Shown: positions 47,088 through 57,785 of the stretch, in pieces
Layout: each line of letters opens with the position of its first letter
How positions within the stretch are numbered: the first letter of the stretch is position 1
Assembly: GCA_003184365.1 (NCBI GenBank)
Contig: NKYR01000010.1
Span: 372,001-436,000, forward strand
Reading direction: 5' to 3'
DNA length: 64,000 nt
Source: Evernia prunastri
Taxonomy: Eukaryota > Ascomycota > Lecanoromycetes > Lecanorales > Parmeliaceae
Program-made: the position numbers and the translations under genes
The notes under the pieces: model-generated
Seen by the model: the letters and a program-made list of their open reading frames with translations, nothing else
What the model was told of the DNA's origin: nothing
The model's database searches: none

Positions 47088-48535
47088 TAAGGTGTGCGTG
47101 GGGGCAAGATATGAGTGGGTGAGTAATCTCCTCATGTCGCCTCTGTTGAACGGACCTCTTACTGATGACACTACCTACAAACTAGTGCGGAACAGACCCT
47201 ATGGCACGTCACGGGACTACCCTGGGGGTTGTCTGCGGGATTTACGGAGCGACTGTGCTCAATCTGTCGAGGGTCATACTACTGTTGGATATCCCTGCCG
47301 ACTGTCCCTTTTCTAGCGCGACGGACGAAACGACGGAATGAAAGATGATGGGGGATGTGGGCGTTCTCATACTTAGCAAAGGCAACGAGATTGATACAGC
47401 CATTATTGATTATCAGATCTTCGCACGTCGGCCCCCTTACACTACACTCTCCTTCCCTGGCCCCTTGCCAGCCTCCAATGTCGCTACCATCCTTGCGGAA
47501 ATACCATGCTTGTACCATGCCAAACCAAACCGAACCGAGACGAACCAAAGGAAAGCTGTTTAATGCAGCAGCTGTCCATGTTTCACCTTTCGCCTTTCGA
47601 CCATTCCACCTTGCGACTCTTCCACCCCTCGACCCTTCCAGGCATCTCTTCCTCTCCGTCCATCCTTCCACCCTTTCACCTTTCCAAGCTTTCAACCTTC
47701 TCTTCCTCTCCTTCCCCCCTTCCACCCTTCCACCCTTCCACCCTTCACCATTCACCATTCACCATTCACCATTCACCATTCACCATTCACCATTCACCAT
47801 TCAACACTTCGACCTTTCGACCCTACCCTGTCGACACTTCGACCCTTCGACCCTTCGGCCCTTCCGTTTCCCCTCTTCCCACTCTCCATTACATTCCTAT
47901 TTACCAATCTATTCTCTCCATCCAATCATAGTTATGGTTGCAATCTCTAATCGCAAGCAATCACTACAAGCAATAATCACAAGCGATGATTACAACCAAA
48001 ACAACCAGGAACAACCACAAGCAATAATCACAAGCAACCTACAGAACCTTTCAGCGATATGCCTGCTTCAGCCAGTGTTCAGTGTTTAGTGCTCAGTGCT
48101 CCGTGCCTGATATTCAGTGCGCAGTGTTCAGTGCCTAAGGTTTCTCGGTTCGGCTTTTGGCTCATGGGCTTTTGGGCTTTTAGCGAGACACGATACTGTC
48201 TGGAAGGAAAGGTGTTGTTGATGCGGAATCGGTGATGCGAAATTGCTGGGAGTGGAGGTCTGTGGAGGGGCTTGCAGGGGGTTGTATGGGTTCGTTGCGC
48301 GAGTAGCTTTAGAGCATCTAGTGGGTTGCGTGGGTGTTTTCGGGGAGATTGGTTGGGTGTGCTTGGATGGATAGATTGACTGATTGATTGATTGATTGAT
48401 CGATAAGGTATGCGTCATTCGGTTGCCCTATTGAACAAACATGCGTGGTTTGATCGTCTGTTTGTTTGCTACACTACATTCTTCGCCGGGAGTCGAGTCG
48501 TCGTACATCATCAACCCTTCCCACAATCCTTGCTG
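47088..48535. other. Intergenic region with minisatellites
   Basis: Holds the pyrimidine-rich CCTTTCGACC/CACCATT arrays, then a (ATAATCACAAGC)-like repeat at ~47950-48035, degenerate TCAGTGCT octamers at ~48069-48137 and (GATT)n at ~48375-48395. No gene seen. Confidence 0.6.
47575..47870. repeat. Pyrimidine-rich minisatellite including eight CACCATT units
   Basis: Repeated CTTTC(G/C)ACC, CTTCCACC and TTCGACC units surround a perfect (CACCATT)8 array at ~47746-47801. Open frames across it encode only SPFTIHH-type repeats. Confidence 0.85.
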
Positions 48536-49000
48536 CTATTCCTGAGTCCCTGAGCTGAGTGCCTTATGGAGGACATCATTCCTTCCATTCTGGACTACGC
48601 ACAGTTGTTGTATCTGCTCGTTCTTGCTCTTGTTCTTGTCCTTGTTCTTTGCCTGTCTATGTCTTCGGCGTTGTTCTCGACTTTTGCACACGAGAATAGA
48701 CCAGATGATACAAGCAAAGGCATCGTCAGCCACTACTTCTTTTCGTCCTGCTCCTCGTCCTGCTGCTTGCTCCACGACTTCCATCTTTTCTCCGGCTGTC
48801 CACTGTCTCCTAGAGAACTCTTCGAAGAACTTGGGATGGAGGTGCTCTGCAACGAAGTGGGCTGCCGCCGCAGTCGTTGCCGCTGTGTCACTGGACCGGG
48901 CCTTGCATCTCCAGAGAGCGAAGTCTTGAATATCATACTTAAAGGCTATTGAAGAGGGATAGAGGAGGAAGAGATGGAGGAGCTGAGTCGGTATTTGCAT
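48536..49000 (-). CDS. Hypothetical protein, low support
   Basis: ATG-started frame of 154 residues. A short hydrophobic N-terminus (LLHLFLLYPSSIAF) is followed by an Ala-rich helix, a charged middle and a Lys/Asn-rich segment (NKDKNKSKNEQ), ending SSGTQE. Composition is plausible, but there is no motif and the opposite strand also has two overlapping frames over the same bases. It could be a chance frame. Confidence 0.28.
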   Translation of the reverse strand: MQIPTQLLHLFLLYPSSIAFKYDIQDFALWRCKARSSDTAATTAAAAHFVAEHLHPKFFEEFSRRQWTAGEKMEVVEQAAGRGAGRKEVVADDAFACIIWSILVCKSREQRRRHRQAKNKDKNKSKNEQIQQLCVVQNGRNDVLHKALSSGTQE

Positions 49001-49184
49001 AGGAATATCTTTGGTTAAGTGTGTTTCTTCGCTCTTCAGTTTGGGTGAGTATTCAGAAAAAGGAGAGGGAGGAGAGCAAGTGGAATGAGAACGAGAAGGA
49101 GAAGAAGAAGGAGAAGCATAACGCGACCTTGAAAAACATCCCCATCCACGAGAACCCTACAGACGACATCACCGCACTCGGAAC

Positions 49185-49334
49185 ATGTGCTCTTATACCG
49201 AACCATGCGAAGTCGACCCCCACCAGCCTTCCTTCGCCCCTCTGAGACCCACCAGCACCTCTCCAGATTCAACAGAAAAGAAAGAGAAAAAACACGAGCG
49301 CTACGATACATCATCGAGCGAGAGCGAGGTTTAG
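49185..49334 (+). CDS. Possible small 49-residue protein
   Basis: A short ATG frame encodes MCSYTEPCEVDPHQPSFAP followed by a Ser/Thr/Pro stretch, a KKEKKHERYD cluster and SSSESEV at the C-terminus. The composition looks like a compact disordered protein rather than noise, but there is no homology knowledge and no splice evidence. Confidence 0.22.
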   Translation: MCSYTEPCEVDPHQPSFAPLRPTSTSPDSTEKKEKKHERYDTSSSESEV

Positions 49335-50650
49335 CAGATCGGAGCGAGCTGCTGCTCGGATACTCTGCTGGGACGGCCATGGCGTGGGGGGACTCGTTTG
49401 TGTCCCGGGCTTTGAACCCGGGGTTTGAAACATGAGGGGTGTGCTGGATGTATGCTGTATGGATGTGTTTGCTCGCGAGATTGAGAGGGGTTGGATGGGG
49501 GGTGTTGGGGTTGGAGACGGTGAAAGAGGGAGGGATGGAGGTTGGGAGATGGAAAAGGGAGAAGGTGGGAAGGAGGCGAGGAGGAAGTGGGGTAGGAAGG
49601 AGGAAACGAATGGTTCGAGGAAACAAGACAACAAGGCCGAAGCGAGCGTCACCATAATGCCGAAACAGCCAAACAGAAAGAACCTTATTTCTTATGACCT
49701 GTCGCGCAAACAGACCCGAGCGGCAAGAATCGTATATTGGTGGAACGCTCATATGGGTTGTGTTTTGTGAGCGCTCAAGCATAAATAGCTGCAGATTTGT
49801 TTCGGGGTGTTGAAAGAGACAGTGACATCGCTACACGAAGTGGGCTTTGCATCGTTGTAGAGTGGCTGGGCAGCATGTTGAATCGATCAATCAGCGTTGT
49901 ATCAACGAACTGGACATAGATATCAACACTCTTAATTGCAAGGCACATAGCGCGGGAAGAGATAATGGATATCCAGTCTCCTGTTTCCTCCCCATCTTGT
50001 AAATGAGTGACGATTCGAGAATTAGATGCCCAGCGTGCATGCTTGCTGTATGGACTATCTCCCGATGTAGGTTTTGAAGGGGGCAGTGGAGCAGGTACTC
50101 ACTCTTGCCAACGCGGTATGTCTTTTCCTCTGTTTGTAGAGCCGGTTGTATCACTTGCTGGCGTGCATACGGAGCTGCTTCTGCGATCGGTCTTGGGTTC
50201 CTATTCCAGGCCGAAAGTGTTAGACGCGGTGAGGATAGCTGCGTTGGAGTCGGGGAGCTCGATGGTAAGCAGGAGAGTGGTTGTATGTGTGTAGCGTTTG
50301 CGGGCCTCGCGGTTGATTGTTGTGTTATGGACTTGGGATGGGAGTTGCGGTGTGGTCTTGCGGATGGATGGTATGCAGATGGTCACGCTTGGGGGACTTT
50401 GAGAGAGGCTCATCATGCAAGCAGTTTTTGCTCCCTCTTTTCCCATAAACCATGAATTGATTTCGTCACTGCTCAAATATTGTTCAAAAATAGAGAGCTA
50501 GAGCAACACTGATGAAAATCCGCGTCAGGATCCAGCCTCAACAGAGCAACCGCAACGGTATGAACGCACTCTGCCCTTATCTCACCAGCACGATGCAATC
50601 TGTACTTGATCAGTCTACCGCGTATAGTACACTCGGTCCTGCTCACCAGC
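49335..50650. other. Intergenic region, no supported gene
   Basis: The 248-residue minus frame 49036-49782 covers part of this region but is low-complexity and mixed with G/A-rich sequence on the plus strand, so it is not accepted as a gene. Nothing else recognisable. Confidence 0.45.
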
Positions 50651-52404
50651 TCATCTCTCCCAGATCCCAACCAACTCATCGAAATCCGCCTCGGACAACT
50701 CTTCCGCGAACCGACCCTCATTCGGCCTGACGCGTTTCAGAATCGCGAAAGCGCTATGCAAAGTCGACTTCGCGCTCGGGTCGCCGACCTGAGCCTGGAT
50801 CCGGCTCCGTTGGAAAAGCAGTCGAGCGAGGTGTGGGCTGTAAACCGCCTTGTCGGCGTAGAGCCGCATTGATTCGTCGGCGTGGGAACTTGTGAGGCGC
50901 GTTAGCATGTGTCTGCGCCTGCCTTTGGCAACTGCATACCTTGCGCGCTCGTATTCTCGCCTACTCATGTGGTGTATGGCCAGCTTGTAATGTGTTTTGG
51001 CTTGCCCAGCCGCCGAATAGGTGTCGCGAACGGCACCTTGGAAGTGTAGTAGGGCGTTCTCGTAGTTCTCCGAGCTCTCGGTCGATTGGGCCTTGCCGAG
51101 AAAAGCCGTCTGCTTCGTGACGACGTTTCCAAGGCCATAGAAGAGCTCTCCTGTGCTGCTGAGGGTTGGTCAGCTGCAGGCCCATCAAGCTTGATGTCGG
51201 ATGCGTACCGTAAGTCCGACTGTCCCGCCTCAGCATTGAAACCTGTACGGTCACGCAAAGCCGTCGAAAAGCACAATTCCGCTTGTTGCAAATATTGCGC
51301 GTACTTCGGGTCCCTCTCGTCTTGTGCGTGCAAGTAGAGCTTCCAACCGAAACTGCGAATCGAGCGGAAAGGCAGCACAACAAAATTCCCCGGAGGTACG
51401 TCAAGACCCCATGGTGAGAGCCCAACTCCGTCAGGAGCTCTATCGAAAAGTCCGCTTTTCTCCAACGCATACCCCTCTTCCTTCCCATGGAGTTCGAGCT
51501 GGATCATCTGCATTTTGACGTATTGTGCTGCTTCGTCAAGTCTTCTACGCTCAAGAGCGATTGCGGCGTGCACTCTGTAGATGCTGGCATGATGTAGCGA
51601 TGACTCCGTCCGCGCGAGTCTATAAACCCCAAGCGCGGCCTCTATCTTCACCTCAGCGCTATAGTATCTCGATCTCTCGAAGTAATACCTGTGTGTAATC
51701 AGCAGATTCCTAGATGACCGTGAGCTCTAGAATATCACACACCAAGCTGCTTCAGCCAGGAGCATTGCAAATTTGATCGTGGCACATACGCCTACCATGT
51801 CGTCATCAAAGTGGTAAAATATTCGTTCCAATCTCGCTATGTGGGGAACAAGGTCATCACGTCGGCCCCACACGTTATCCCTGGAGTATCTTATGTATTC
51901 TTGGAGATACGGCATTCGAGCTTTAGAGTATCGATTATGCAAGTAAGCTTCGTAGTTAGTGCCAGGCGCAGTAGCGGCCGTAAATTCCTCCTGGTCTACT
52001 GTGCGGTCTGGAACGCATACCATCTGTGGCCACAGGCCGAATAAAACCTTCACGATCACGTTGAAAAGCGGAGAGATAAGACCGGTTGACTGCGTATCCG
52101 CCAGGACGCTCGTCTGTATGTCGTGCGCCATCGACAGCGTCTTGTCCTTTTCATTCAGCTGAATGAGTGATGCATCCACCAGTCGAACGTAAGCTTTATT
52201 TTGAGCGTCAGCCGTGGTGGGAAAACTGAACAAAAGGTCCTCGTTTCTGGCGGCAAAGTCCTGTCTAAAAGCTTCGAAGAGGCTTTTGTCAAAGTATTTA
52301 GGGTCCAGGAAAGCCATGACTCGTAAGGTGCTGAGAGCCTCTGGCGATATTGTCTTCTTGCCACTTGCGAGGAAATGCGACTTTATTTCCGGCTCGTAGT
52401 CCAT
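50651..52404 (-). CDS. TPR-repeat protein resembling the C-terminal half of a fungal NLR (NB-ARC-TPR) protein
   Basis: Four-exon model: 51743-52404, 51209-51688, 50940-51158, 50651-50888; 532 residues from the first in-frame ATG. The frame is open upstream to about 52491. The N-terminus has the winged-helix-like region that follows the nucleotide-binding domain in STAND proteins (LSTLRVMAFLDPKYFDKSLFEAF, then YVRLVDASLIQLNEK and LSMAHDIQTSVL). The rest is helical TPR-like sequence (AMLLAEAAWYYFERSRYYSAEVKIEAALGVY, and HASIYRVHAAIALERRRLDEAAQYVKM, and GAVRDTYSAAGQAKTHYKLAIHH). No P-loop, Walker B or effector domain is found in the ~1.9 kb upstream, so the signalling part is absent. Three short introns (54, 50, 51 bp) are clean. 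Either a truncated NLR remnant that still splices or a stand-alone TPR regulator. Confidence 0.68.
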
Positions 52405-52491
52405 TTCTTTTGGCTTGTAATCCTTTTTTGGGAATACTTTGGTGTTGTTCAAGTCCAACAGGTTCCTTGTCTTGACGGAAACACTCTGCAA

Positions 52492-54464
52492 ATGACCTGT
52501 GCGCGGTCAAGTGAACACGATAGGAGTCTGTTGACTCCTAAGACATTGACTATAGAAAGGAATTGGAATGTGATGATCGTCCAAAAACCTGAAGGTTCAG
52601 TGGGACTTGAACAAGCGCCAGGATATGTTGGATAGAAGATTCACACCTTGTAGGGTGTGGTTTCGCTATTAGAGGATAGTGAATTTCTCCTCTGGAGTCA
52701 AATCTAAAACATGTATGATTGGAGGAACGCTTCTGTGTTGAGTGAGTGGATCGTAAGTGAACGATGAGAGCTTGTATAATGAAGGAGAATGGAACGAGGG
52801 ATGAATATGTTTAAAAAAATTCACACGCTCAACTTGGGCTGGCTATAAGAACTCTACATCCATCACTTCGGACTCCTCAAGCTTCGTTCTCCATTTCTCA
52901 ATAACCGAGGTCAGATACTACGGCCGAAGGTCTCTGAAGATCACTTCAACGTGTCAAAGCGCTGGAGAACCTGGTTTTTTAGTCAAGGAAACTGGGGTGT
53001 ACCTGCAACCAAGGAGCATTGTTACTTCTTACTTCATTAGATTTGTTGCTTCCCGTTACTTTGATTCGCCTGACAGTTCACTTTGCCCAAGACGCTGAGA
53101 GCGGCTCGTCCGTTGGGCGGCAAAGACAGCAGGGATTGGACCGCCGGGAGTCAAGGCCCGGAGCGCTCTGTGGGGACGGAGGGAGAGTACCTATTCGGTA
53201 ATTTCCCCTCCTCAATCTGAACGGAAAACCAGCCTGTATTTCGGCTTTTGAATCAGTTTCTAAGAATTGAAGTCATGCTGCCCCAGGGTCTTCCGTCCAT
53301 CACCCAAGGCCGTAAGAGAGCAGTCAATTAGCCGAAGGTCAAGAAGCAAAAGCGCGCTGTCACTGCGTAGGATCGTCTTGCAGCTTGGCTTCACAGTGCG
53401 CCTTTGAAGTGAGATACCACTGGCAGAAAGTCGTCTCCAGCCGGTGCAATGGCACTTCGCGGCTAGTCATGATCAAGCTACAAAGAGTTTCCTGCGAATA
53501 GCAACCGATGACGAAGGTACGGTCCCCACAAGCATGAAAAACTGCGGGGAACAAGGAAAGGTTTGGTCAGTGTCGAATTCGGAGGGCGCTCGAAATCTGG
53601 CTTCATTGTCCACGATGAAATGCATCCAAAGGTACGGAGAAGATCCGTGGAGCTGAGATCGGATTGGTGGAATAAGGACGCAACGCTACGGACAGTTTGT
53701 AGGCTTCAATGCTGAAGCCCCGCAGTAAGCCCAAGAAACTAGACAGCGAGTGAACTGTGAGGGAGTCTCCTTATGCTTATGGTGAAAGACAACTTTACGC
53801 TTCGTGTCGCGACATCAACTGTAAAGCAGTGAACGGATGCAAGCTCCTCATTTAAAGGTGGCAAGTTTGCTCAAGTCTGGGTCGAGTGCGCTGGCTCGTT
53901 TGACCGCTGGAGAATTGGAAAGCCGAGCCAGATGCACTTACCCGGTTTTTCCAGGTCATCCTGCATGGGAAGTGGGCGATGTTTCTTATTCAGCACGGAT
54001 GAAGCTTCTCATTCGCGAAGAGCGTATGTCAAGAGGCGAACGATCAAGTGACCTCTCATACTGATCTTATTCACCGACCGCTTTCTGTTTATGGCGTCAT
54101 ACTTTTCAATTGAGTAGTACTGTTCTGTATTGGCGCTTTACCCTCATTTTCGACCACTTCGGATACTGCAGGGTTTCGATGAACTTCAGCTGGTAGAGCA
54201 TTGAGACGGCTACGCATGCCCAGATCAGTTCCCGATTCCTCGACTGATTTAACCAAGTATTTAGGCCTCTGAAGGGCATAGGCCGGGACCCCTCTTTATT
54301 CCGGCCCTATCTCGCTGCCACCTTCCGTCTTCGGTCGTCCTGGATCCTCTCACTTAGCTCTCATTAGCACTGCGCCCTCGCTAGCTGACATACATTCTGG
54401 ACGTACATAAACAGCCGTCCAACTCTCTTAGGAAGAACACTTTGTCCAAATTTCTCTACCTCTA
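52492..54464. other. Gene-poor region between NLR-type and MYND genes
   Basis: Short frames only. I searched this stretch on the minus strand for a P-loop or NB-ARC continuation of the neighbouring gene and saw none. A pyrimidine-rich stretch precedes the MYND gene start. Confidence 0.5.
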
Positions 54465-55598
54465 ATGTCTCCAGCCATAGGACTCACATGTACAATCTGC
54501 GACTCGCCCAACGCCAACTTCTGTGGCCGATGTCACTCAACCAGATACTGCTCAATCGAATGCCAGCATACCGACTTGCCATCCCACAAACTCCTATGCT
54601 CCCAATACGCAAGCCACACGGGCCGGCCTAATCCATCCTACAAACGGGCCATTCTATTTGCTCCAAACGAAAACAGACCCAGGTTCATCTGGATCGAATG
54701 TGAGACTGTATCAGACGATGAAGTCCCTGGCACTTGGGAAAGGAGTAAAGTACGAGAGCACCTAGGCGGCAATGTCGGCGGGTATGATGCTTGCCCAGAG
54801 TATAAGCTCATCCAGCGCAACATCCTACGCGGTCGAAACTTGGCGGATAGCTTGGTAGTGATATGCCGCGATACCTTCTTGATTGATGGGTCGGACCTAA
54901 ACAGGAGCATCGTCGAGACCTCCCGTGGCGCTACAGGGCACACATGGAAGGGGCCGATCGTTGCGATGAAGAAAATGGGTTTGGGTAGCGATCCCACGAG
55001 ATATACAGATATTGACATGCAGGGTTTCCGCGATGTGGTTGACTACTTCATTGCGTTCGGAGACGAATCGGTGCAGGACGGTGAGGCAGGACGAGATAGG
55101 AGAGGCAAAGTCCGAGGCGTGAAGATCAACTGCCAAGGTGACCAGAGGACCTTTGGTGCCGAGGTGTACTCGGCTGTCGACGTACCAAAAGACCATCCTG
55201 TCTTCTCTAGCCCCATTGTACCGATATCAGAACTTGTCGGCATGCCTGTCCACACTAGGAAATACCCACCGGATAGACTTTGGAAAGACAACCACACAGA
55301 CTCCTCCTACGAGAACGAGCCGGCAACTTTCCTGCACAGGGTTTCCGATCCCAGGAGTGACGGGTGGGGATGGGCTACGATGGACTGGCGAGACGACATA
55401 GGCAGTGTGATCGCTGTGCGAAGCGATGGTCAAGATGTGACAACGCAGGAGGTGGAAGCTTTGTGCCGGTTCTGCCAGTTCAAGATGCAGCCGTTGTTCG
55501 AGAATGGGCCTGGAGGTGGGCTTGTGGAGATGACGAGGGCGGAAGTCATGGCGTATATGACTCCGGAGGGATTCAGAGAGTATTGTGCGGAGATGTGA
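54465..55598 (+). CDS. MYND-type zinc-finger protein
   Basis: Single-exon frame of 377 residues. Residues 9-45 form a complete MYND finger: C9-x2-C12-x7-C20-x2-C23-x5-C29-x3-C33-x7-H41-x3-C45 (CTICDSPNANFCGRCHSTRY and so on). MYND fingers bind proline-rich peptides in partner proteins. The remaining ~320 residues match the uncharacterised domain often attached to a lone N-terminal MYND in Pezizomycotina (FAPNENRPRFIWIECE, then GRNLADSLVVICRDTFLIDGSDLN, and WATMDWRDDIGSVIAVRSDG). No SET domain is present, so it is not a SMYD-type methyltransferase. No signal peptide or membrane helix. The upstream 40 bases are pyrimidine-rich, as usual for fungal start sites. Confidence 0.88.
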   Translation: MSPAIGLTCTICDSPNANFCGRCHSTRYCSIECQHTDLPSHKLLCSQYASHTGRPNPSYKRAILFAPNENRPRFIWIECETVSDDEVPGTWERSKVREHLGGNVGGYDACPEYKLIQRNILRGRNLADSLVVICRDTFLIDGSDLNRSIVETSRGATGHTWKGPIVAMKKMGLGSDPTRYTDIDMQGFRDVVDYFIAFGDESVQDGEAGRDRRGKVRGVKINCQGDQRTFGAEVYSAVDVPKDHPVFSSPIVPISELVGMPVHTRKYPPDRLWKDNHTDSSYENEPATFLHRVSDPRSDGWGWATMDWRDDIGSVIAVRSDGQDVTTQEVEALCRFCQFKMQPLFENGPGGGLVEMTRAEVMAYMTPEGFREYCAEM

Positions 55599-57785
55599 GC
55601 AAGAAAGGTAGAGGGTGGAGGTGGGAAGACTGCGAGCGCACGGTTTAGGGTCAATTGTATCGAAATTCCGAGATTCGTTTCGATCGGAGCCCATGAGACG
55701 GTTGAAAGTGCTAGCATTTAACTTGTCTTGCTATTTTCAGCGTAGATGTCGTTTGCCTGCTCCGCAAGTTAGGAATGTTTTGCATCGTCACTCTCCCTGA
55801 GTATCTCCGACGATCAAGCGTAAGCTCAGAGCGAAGGACGATTTCAAGTGTCGAATTATGCAAGCCAATATGGACCTAAGGGAAAGAGGCCTAGTGATCG
55901 ACTTTCCCAGAGATCTTCAAAGGCCTGGAAAGATACAGCCAGTGGAGTATTGAAGCGGACGTGGACGCTCAGGTCACACCGACAGCTCCGAGATATTCGA
56001 TTTGGTCACGCTCAACCAAGCACTGGACCTCCAGGATACACGAGACAGCCCCTCTTTACTCCAGCGCTACCTCGTTATTATCACCCTCGACCCCCAGCCA
56101 TCTTCAATCTTCTTGGTTACCTGTAGAATGTGCAGAACATGCCTGCTTTCTTGACTTACCAGCTGCTTACCCTTGCAATCCTCTTCTCAAGGAGACAGAA
56201 TAGACGTGCTCTCGTGTCTATTACTGCAAGATAGTTCCTCAAAGGCCAGATATGAGTCCAATGCCTTATGCTACCGCAAAGGGAGCAATCACTCCCAACA
56301 CTGCACCATCCTTTCTGCATGGAGGGACCGAGGACGCATTGCCGCAAAATCAGGGACTATCAATCTCCTCGGGTGCTGCTATTAAGTCAGCACACTTGTA
56401 CTAACCTGCCCAGAAAGAGTGTTATATCTCCCCTACTTCTCAATGGCGTCTTTCTGACAGTGAAAAGGACGGACTGTCCAACGAGATTGCACCGATTTCT
56501 GCCTCTCGTCTTTCTACCATGTCGGCACACGTGAGTCTTTCATGTCTTTCATGTCTTTCGAGTAGTCTATGCGTCTAACGCTGAAGACATGTTTGACATG
56601 ATCATACCAGGACCGAACGGACAATGGGCAGTCTCGTTAAGCGCAATTTTCAGCTTCAGCCACTTCGGAAAGAATAACAAGCGGAGAGCGGTTTTCTGAA
56701 ATGACTTCGTCCGCTATAATCCGCTATAATCCGAATGAGTCAACTTTGAGAGGACTACGTAAGAAGCTAGGCTATTAGGAAACCACACATTCCGGGGGAT
56801 ATTGAGATCTGGCCGAGAATTCGAAATCGATATCCCTCAAAGATACGCAGAGGCGAATGCCGCTACGTAGAGTGGTTGCAGTCCTGCCATAAGTATCTCG
56901 AATGCGGACCTAGCTTAGGAAGTTAGAAACGGAACAATACGTACTGCTAGGATTGTTCACCCCTTTCATCGAGAACGTCACATCAAGACACCCGCTTTTG
57001 GCTCGATTTATCTGATCACTTATAGATGAAATTTGGATGCGCCTTTGAAAAATCACGCATAGCTCCCACTACCTGAGCAGTACAGTTTTTGATATACTGG
57101 ATGAAATGTCATTTTCATCTCCATTCAGAGTGCCGCGCATCAAGCCGCAGAGGGCTTGCTAGAGGTAATCTAGATGGCGTGTAATCAGGACTTAATGCAT
57201 GCCTAATCTCCAAAACTGTAAGATATAGCAAGACACATGCTGTGTTCAGTGCAGAGCTATAGGACTAGCTTCTATCACGGGATTTCGTCATCATCACATC
57301 CAACATGATAATCATGAGAGCCTCAATCCTGTACCAGGAGCCATTGCAAGGAGGATGTTACAAGATAAGATGACTCCGCTGTCAGTGTCTGGGGCGTGCA
57401 ACAGCTCCGCCTACTGGGGGTTGCTATTATTATTATAGGATGCAGGACGACGAGGAAGCACTGCCTACCTTAGTTTATATGAAGCTAGTGAGCTAGTGTC
57501 ACTAGCGAGCCGTCATGTTAGATTAAGTGCGGATTAAGCGTGTCTCTAGTAGTCTCTTCCCTTGTTTAAATGTCATCCTCTTCTCAGCCTTGTTTTGAGC
57601 CACTTAAAAAAAGCTGCCTTACTAAAATACTACCTTACTACCTTACTACCTTGCTACCTTAACCCACCCCACCCACAGTCTTAAGATCTCACTCTGACTG
57701 TGCCTTTTCTTTCCTTCCCCCAAACACTTTCTTCCCCTTCTACACGTCTATTGCCTCCTCTGACTATCCTTCTCCCCTTCATTGT
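55599..57785. other. Gene-free stretch upstream of the Hsp70-like gene
   Basis: About 2.2 kb with short frames only and (CTTACTAC)n-like repeats at ~57615-57660. A CT-rich leader (57700-57785) immediately precedes the Hsp70-like start. No gene or RNA recognised. Confidence 0.5.

Noticed and set aside
49036..49782. 248-residue minus-strand frame
   Set aside because: Low-complexity Pro/Ser/Leu composition opposite a G/A-rich strand, no splice or domain evidence.
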